This document shows positions 5,402 to 9,164 of a DNA stretch of 9,164 nucleotides, piece by piece. Each line of letters opens with the position of its first letter. The stretch's first letter is position 1. The notes below the pieces were generated by a model, which worked only from the letters and a program-made list of their open reading frames with translations, was not told where the DNA came from and made no database searches. The translations under genes were made by a program, and so were the position numbers. This DNA comes from an uncultured Collinsella sp. (GTDB taxonomy: Bacteria > Actinomycetota > Coriobacteriia > Coriobacteriales > Coriobacteriaceae): positions 1 to 9,164 of the forward strand of contig UROJ01000052.1 in the NCBI GenBank assembly GCA_900549335.1. Reading direction: 5' to 3'.

Positions 5402-5640
5402 ACCCCGTGGGCAAAAAATGGCAAATATGAGTACTGTTGCTGGCGTAGTCTCATATCGAGCTTACAAGATAATAGGCACAACAGCAAATATGTTCATTAA
5501 CGTTGGCACACAGAAGCATGTTAACGGGCGTTTTGATTAATTTGAAGGCGTATAGAAGCCGCAAGAGGTCATTTGAGGCGGTTTTGGCTGCTACTAAAAA
5601 TGTAACAGTACTCATATTTGACCTTTTTTGGCCACAGGGT
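5402..5640. mobile_element. MITE-like segment bounded by 37-bp inverted repeats
   Basis: Bases 5402-5438 and the reverse complement of 5604-5640 agree at 33 of 37 positions, including an unbroken 17-base block CAAATATGAGTACTGTT. The arms read ACCC-Y-GTGG inwards from the outside, with an A6 run. The 165-base AT-richer interior holds a further CAAATATG (5485-5492) and no supported gene. Size and terminal repeats suit a non-autonomous miniature transposable element. I see no clear target-site duplication in the flanks (CAT before, CCGG after), so an alternative is two inverted copies of a dispersed or regulatory repeat. Confidence 0.45.
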
Positions 5641-5694
5641 CCGGAAGGGGCTGTCAATCGGGCCCCAAGAGAGCTAATTCGAGTGCCGTGGACG

Positions 5695-5730
5695 AAAAAA
5701 CGGGGGCGCAGGTTGTCCTGCGCCCCCGTT
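5695..5730 (-). terminator. Intrinsic terminator of the ABC exporter operon
   Basis: A 14-bp GC-rich stem, AACGGGGGCGCAGG 5699-5712 with CCTGCGCCCCCGTT 5717-5730, around a four-base loop is followed on the minus strand by TTTTTT (5700-5695). It lies 32 bases past the stop of the second ABC gene. Bases 5641-5694 between it and the inverted-repeat segment show nothing recognisable. Confidence 0.92.
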
Positions 5731-5761
5731 CTCGGGCGTTATTCGCTCCTTGCGGCCGAAT

Positions 5762-7618
5762 TTATGCTGCTTCGTCGAACTGCGAGTTGTACAGGTCGGC
5801 GTAGAAACCGCCTTGGGCGAGTAACTCGTCGTGCGTGCCCTTCTCGACGATGTCGCCGTCGCGAATTACCAAGATCACGTCGGCGTTGCGGATCGTGGAC
5901 AGGCGGTGCGCGATGACAAAGCTGGTACGGCCCTGCATCAGCGCATCCATGGCGCGCTGAATGAGTTCCTCGGTGCGGGTATCGACGTTGGAGGTCGCCT
6001 CGTCCAGAATCAGCGCCGGGCGGTCGGCCAAAATGGCACGGGCGATGGTCACGAGCTGGCGCTGACCCTGCGACAGGTTAGTGCCCTCCTCGTTAATCAT
6101 AAAGTCATAGCCGCCGGCGAGCGTATGGATAAAGTGATCGCAGCGTGCGGCGCGTGCTGCGGCCTCGACCTCGGCATCGCTTGCATCGGGGCGTCCGTAG
6201 CGGATGTTCTCGCGGATGGTGCCGTTAAACAGCCACGTATCCTGCAGCACCATGGCAAACTCGCCGCGCAGCGCCGCGCGGTCCCAGTCGCGCACGTCGA
6301 CGCCCTCGACGCGCAGCGAGCCGCCGTCCACGTCGTAGAAGCGCTGCAGTAGCTTGATGAGCGTGGTCTTGCCGGCGCCGGTGGGGCCGACGATGGCGAT
6401 GGTCTGGCCGGGCTGCGCCTCGCAGCTAAAGTCGTGGATGATGGTCTTGTCGGGCGTGTAGCCAAACTTGACATGGTCAAACTCCACGTGGCCGGGGCGC
6501 TTTTCGGGAATCTGCGCGTCGGCCTTCTGCTCCTCCTCGGGCGCGGCCAGGAACTCAAAGACGCGCTCGGTGGCAGCGGCCATCGACTGCATCGTGTTGC
6601 TTACGTTGCCCAGCTGCTGCACGGGTTGCGTAAAGTTGCGAACGTACTGGATAAAGCTCTGGATGTCGCCGGGCGTGGCATTACCGGTCAGCGCGAGCTG
6701 CGCGCCCACCACGACGACGCCCACGTAGCCCATGTTGCCCACCAGGCTCATAAGCGGCATCATCAGGCCCGACAGGAACTGCGAACGCCAGCCACTAATA
6801 AAGAGGCGGTCGTTTTGATGGTCGAACTCTTCGATCGAGGCCTCGGCGCGGTCGAACACCTGAATAACGTTCTGGCCGGCAAAATCCTCTTCGATAATGC
6901 CGTTGACGGCGCCCAGGACCTGCTGTTGCTCGCGGAAGTACGGCTGCGAGAAGTGAATCATCACGGTCAGGATAATTGCGGCAGCCGGCAGCGTGAGCAC
7001 GGTGACGCCGGTGAGCGGCAGGCTGATCGACAGCATCATGACGAGCACGCCGATAATCTGCGTCACCGACGTGATGAGCTGTGTCACGCTCTGGTTGAGC
7101 GACTGGCCGAGCGTATCGACGTCGTTGGTGATGCGGCTGAGCACGTCGCCCTTGCTGTGGCCGTTGAAGTAGCTCATCGGCACGACGGCGATCTTGGCGG
7201 CGATCTCCTTGCGCATGCGGTAGCAGATCTTTTGCGTGACGCCGGTCATGAGCCAGCCCTGGATGAGGCTGCAAACAGAGCTTGCCAGATACAGGCAGAG
7301 CAAAAAGCCGAGCGTCTTGGCGATCCAGGCAAAGTCAACGTCGCCCGTACCGTTGACCTTGGCGACCAGGCCTTCGAATAGCTTGGTCGTAACCTGGCCG
7401 AGCACCTTGGGTCCCACAATGTTAAAGACGACCGAGCACACGGCAAAGGCGACGGCGGCAAGCACGGCAACCTTGTGTCGACCGATATAGCCGAGCAGCT
7501 GCCTCATGGTGCCCCTAAAGTCCTTGGCCTTTTCGCCACGGCGCATGCCACCCATGCGGCCCATGGGACCACGCTGGCGGGTGGGCTTGGGAATCTGAGT
7601 CTTGGTCTCGTCTGCCAT
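5762..7618 (-). CDS. ABC exporter half-transporter, catalytic subunit (TM288/LmrD-like)
   Basis: The 618-residue fusion has an N-terminal membrane domain (six helices, roughly 45-330) and a C-terminal nucleotide-binding domain. The first 35 residues are a basic, glycine/methionine/proline-rich cytoplasmic extension, common in this subfamily. The ATPase motifs are complete: Walker A GPTGAGKT (411-418), Q-loop Gln459, Walker B LILDE with catalytic Glu540, D-loop SNVD and switch His571. The signature reads LSQGQ (515-519) rather than LSGGQ, as in the catalytic subunits of heterodimeric exporters. Its ATG overlaps the stop of the upstream half-transporter by one base (TAATG), with AAGGAGG nine bases before it, implying coupled translation. 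Together the two should form one plasma-membrane drug, lipid or peptide exporter; substrate is not predictable. Start choice is supported by the overlap and ribosome binding site. Confidence 0.93.
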   Translation of the reverse strand: MADETKTQIPKPTRQRGPMGRMGGMRRGEKAKDFRGTMRQLLGYIGRHKVAVLAAVAFAVCSVVFNIVGPKVLGQVTTKLFEGLVAKVNGTGDVDFAWIAKTLGFLLCLYLASSVCSLIQGWLMTGVTQKICYRMRKEIAAKIAVVPMSYFNGHSKGDVLSRITNDVDTLGQSLNQSVTQLITSVTQIIGVLVMMLSISLPLTGVTVLTLPAAAIILTVMIHFSQPYFREQQQVLGAVNGIIEEDFAGQNVIQVFDRAEASIEEFDHQNDRLFISGWRSQFLSGLMMPLMSLVGNMGYVGVVVVGAQLALTGNATPGDIQSFIQYVRNFTQPVQQLGNVSNTMQSMAAATERVFEFLAAPEEEQKADAQIPEKRPGHVEFDHVKFGYTPDKTIIHDFSCEAQPGQTIAIVGPTGAGKTTLIKLLQRFYDVDGGSLRVEGVDVRDWDRAALRGEFAMVLQDTWLFNGTIRENIRYGRPDASDAEVEAAARAARCDHFIHTLAGGYDFMINEEGTNLSQGQRQLVTIARAILADRPALILDEATSNVDTRTEELIQRAMDALMQGRTSFVIAHRLSTIRNADVILVIRDGDIVEKGTHDELLAQGGFYADLYNSQFDEAA

Positions 7619-9164
7619 TAGTGCTCGCCTCCTTCCATAACGGCTGCAATTTCTTCTTGGGTGAGCCCCAGCTCCTCGGCGGAAAGCTGCGACTGTGCGA
7701 TCTCCAGGTACGCCGGGCAGCTGTGCAGCAGCTCCTCGTGCGTGCCGGTGCCCACCACATGGCCGTCGTCGAGCACGATGATCTGGTCGGCGTGCATGAT
7801 GGTCGCGATGCGCTGGGCCACGACCACGAGCGCGGCGTCGGTAACGTTTTTGGCCAGCTCTTCGCGCAGACGCGCGTCGGTCTTGTAGTCGAGGGCGCTA
7901 AACGAGTCATCGAACACCACGACCTCGGGCTTTTTGGCCAACGCGCGGGCGATGGCCAGGCGCTGGCGCTGACCGCCCGAAACATTGGAGCCGCCCTGGC
8001 TGATAGGGGAGTCGTAGCCGCCCTCGCGCTCGGCGATAAAGTCCTCGGCCTGGGCGATGCGTGCCGCCCGGTGCATGTCCTCGTCGCTCACCATGTCGCC
8101 GGCAAACTTAAGGTTGCTCTCCACGGTGCCCGAGAACAGACGCCCCTGCTGTGGGATGTAACCAATGCGGCGGCGAAGTTCGGAAAGGGTCATATCGCGC
8201 ACGTCGATGCCGTCGAGCGAAATGCTGCCGCCGGTGACGTCGTACAGGCGCGGGATGAGCTGCACGAGCGTTGACTTGCCCGAGCCCGTGGAACCAATGA
8301 TGCCGAGCATCTGACCGGCGTGCGTGGTGAAGTTCACGCCGCTGATGACGTCGGCGCGGGCATCGGGATACTGGAAGCTCACGTCACGGAAGGTGAGCTC
8401 ACCGCGCGGCGCGCTGGCAGCAGGCAGTTTGGGCGAGGCGGGGTCGTTGATGCTCGTGGGGCAGGTGATGACCTCTTCCACGCGCTCGGCTGCGACCTCG
8501 GCGCGGGGCAGGATGACCGAAACCATGGTGAGGATCATAAACGCCATGACGATCTGCATGGTGTAGGAGATAAACGCCATCATGTTGCCGACCTGCATCA
8601 CGCCGTCGGACACGCCCTGCGCGCCAAACCAGACGATAAGCACGGTGATGCAGTTCATGACGAGCATCATGAGCGGCATCATAAAGCTCATGGCGCGGTT
8701 GGTGTAGAGCTGCGTGGTCATAAGGTCGAGCGAAGCCTTGTCAAAACGCTCGAGCTCATGCTCCTCGCGGTTGAACGAGCGGATGGGCATAAGACCGTCG
8801 AGCAGCTCGCGGGCGGTAAGGTTCACACGGTCCACAAAGCTCTGCATCTTCTTGAACTTGGGCATGGTGAGGCCCATAAGCACGCCGACGACGGCCGAGA
8901 CGGCGATGATGGCCACGGCGATGGTCCACTCCAGGCCGGTGTGGTTGGCCAGGACGCGCATGACGGCGACGATGCCCATGACGGGCGCCAGTAGACACAT
9001 GCGGATAAACAGGGTTGCGGCCATCTGGATCTGCTGAATGTCGTTGGTGCAGCGGGTGATGAGCGAGGCTTGGCTAAACTTGCCCACCTCGGCCGGCGAG
9101 AAGTGCATAACCTTGTTGAAGGTCTCGCGGCGCAGGTCGCGGGCGATGGAGCAGGCGGTGCGCG
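7618..9164 (-). CDS. ABC exporter half-transporter, degenerate-site subunit (TM287/LmrC-like), 5' partial
   Basis: The coding frame runs past the right edge of the window, so the first membrane helices are missing; about 514 residues are visible. A Met codon at 9108 is internal, since the sequence before it (ARDLRRETFNKV) continues the family pattern into HFSPAEVGKFSQASLITRCTNDI. Counting from that Met, Walker A is GSTGSGKS (272-279) and the signature is canonical VSGGQ (376-380). Walker B ends VVVFDD: Asp401 stands where the catalytic Glu should be. The switch His is replaced by Gln432 (VVAQRIATI). The same two replacements are known in the TM287 type of subunit, whose Walker site binds ATP without efficient hydrolysis while its signature serves the partner's active site. 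The C-terminus adds about 20 residues (SAEELGLTQEE...GGEH) whose codons include the next gene's ribosome binding site. Confidence 0.93.
   Translation of the reverse strand, partial: RTACSIARDLRRETFNKVMHFSPAEVGKFSQASLITRCTNDIQQIQMAATLFIRMCLLAPVMGIVAVMRVLANHTGLEWTIAVAIIAVSAVVGVLMGLTMPKFKKMQSFVDRVNLTARELLDGLMPIRSFNREEHELERFDKASLDLMTTQLYTNRAMSFMMPLMMLVMNCITVLIVWFGAQGVSDGVMQVGNMMAFISYTMQIVMAFMILTMVSVILPRAEVAAERVEEVITCPTSINDPASPKLPAASAPRGELTFRDVSFQYPDARADVISGVNFTTHAGQMLGIIGSTGSGKSTLVQLIPRLYDVTGGSISLDGIDVRDMTLSELRRRIGYIPQQGRLFSGTVESNLKFAGDMVSDEDMHRAARIAQAEDFIAEREGGYDSPISQGGSNVSGGQRQRLAIARALAKKPEVVVFDDSFSALDYKTDARLREELAKNVTDAALVVVAQRIATIMHADQIIVLDDGHVVGTGTHEELLHSCPAYLEIAQSQLSAEELGLTQEEIAAVMEGGEH

Noticed and set aside
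4386..5540. Plus-strand open frames opposite the DAHP synthase gene
   Set aside because: Their composition is that of antisense frames and the minus strand encodes a complete conserved enzyme.
1..9164. CRISPR array, tRNA or rRNA genes
   Set aside because: No regularly spaced direct repeats and no cloverleaf or conserved rRNA segments were seen on either strand.

Overview
The window reads as gut actinobacterial DNA of the Coriobacteriia, most like Collinsella. This rests on moderately high GC, the codon choice, and an Actinobacterial/Firmicute-style gene set; it is an inference, since no rRNA or marker gene is present.

Layout: (1) 2-577 (+) is the C-terminal end of a BceB/FtsX-type ABC permease. 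(2) 614-762 holds a 149-nt structured repeat. (3) 888-2327 (+) is an APC-superfamily amino acid/amine antiporter, followed by a 285-nt GC-rich leader and agmatine deiminase aguA (2613-3818, +). (4) The 333-nt convergent gap after aguA is filled by two more structured elements, an inverted, re-wired relative at 3831-3918 and a second 149-nt copy at 4005-4153. (5) 4152-5183 (-) is a class-I DAHP synthase, the first step of aromatic amino acid synthesis. (6) The 578-nt gap upstream of it carries a sigma70-like promoter, a REP-like palindrome, a ~239-bp segment bounded by 37-bp inverted repeats, and a strong terminator. (7) 5762-9164 (-) is a tandem pair of half-transporters forming a heterodimeric ABC exporter of the TM287/288 (LmrCD, BmrCD) type, with one ATP site degenerate.

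How the genes work together: the antiporter and agmatine deiminase probably form an agmatine uptake/deimination module, but the putrescine carbamoyltransferase and carbamate kinase that usually complete that pathway are not in the window. The two ABC halves overlap by one base (TAATG), share one terminator, and should form one exporter.

The most interesting content is between the genes. Two 149-nt copies (614-762 and 4005-4153) have the same architecture: an outer 12-bp stem in which six base pairs differ between copies, each compensated on both strands; a 6-bp stem with two more compensated pairs; and unchanged internal-loop sequences (GCAAGGTG facing CAGATTGC; GAA facing TGA). An invariant 12-bp hairpin follows. 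The third element uses the same paired core the other way round. This looks like a family of structured RNAs or RNA-like repeats under selection for fold rather than sequence. I cannot tell from here whether it is already a named family.
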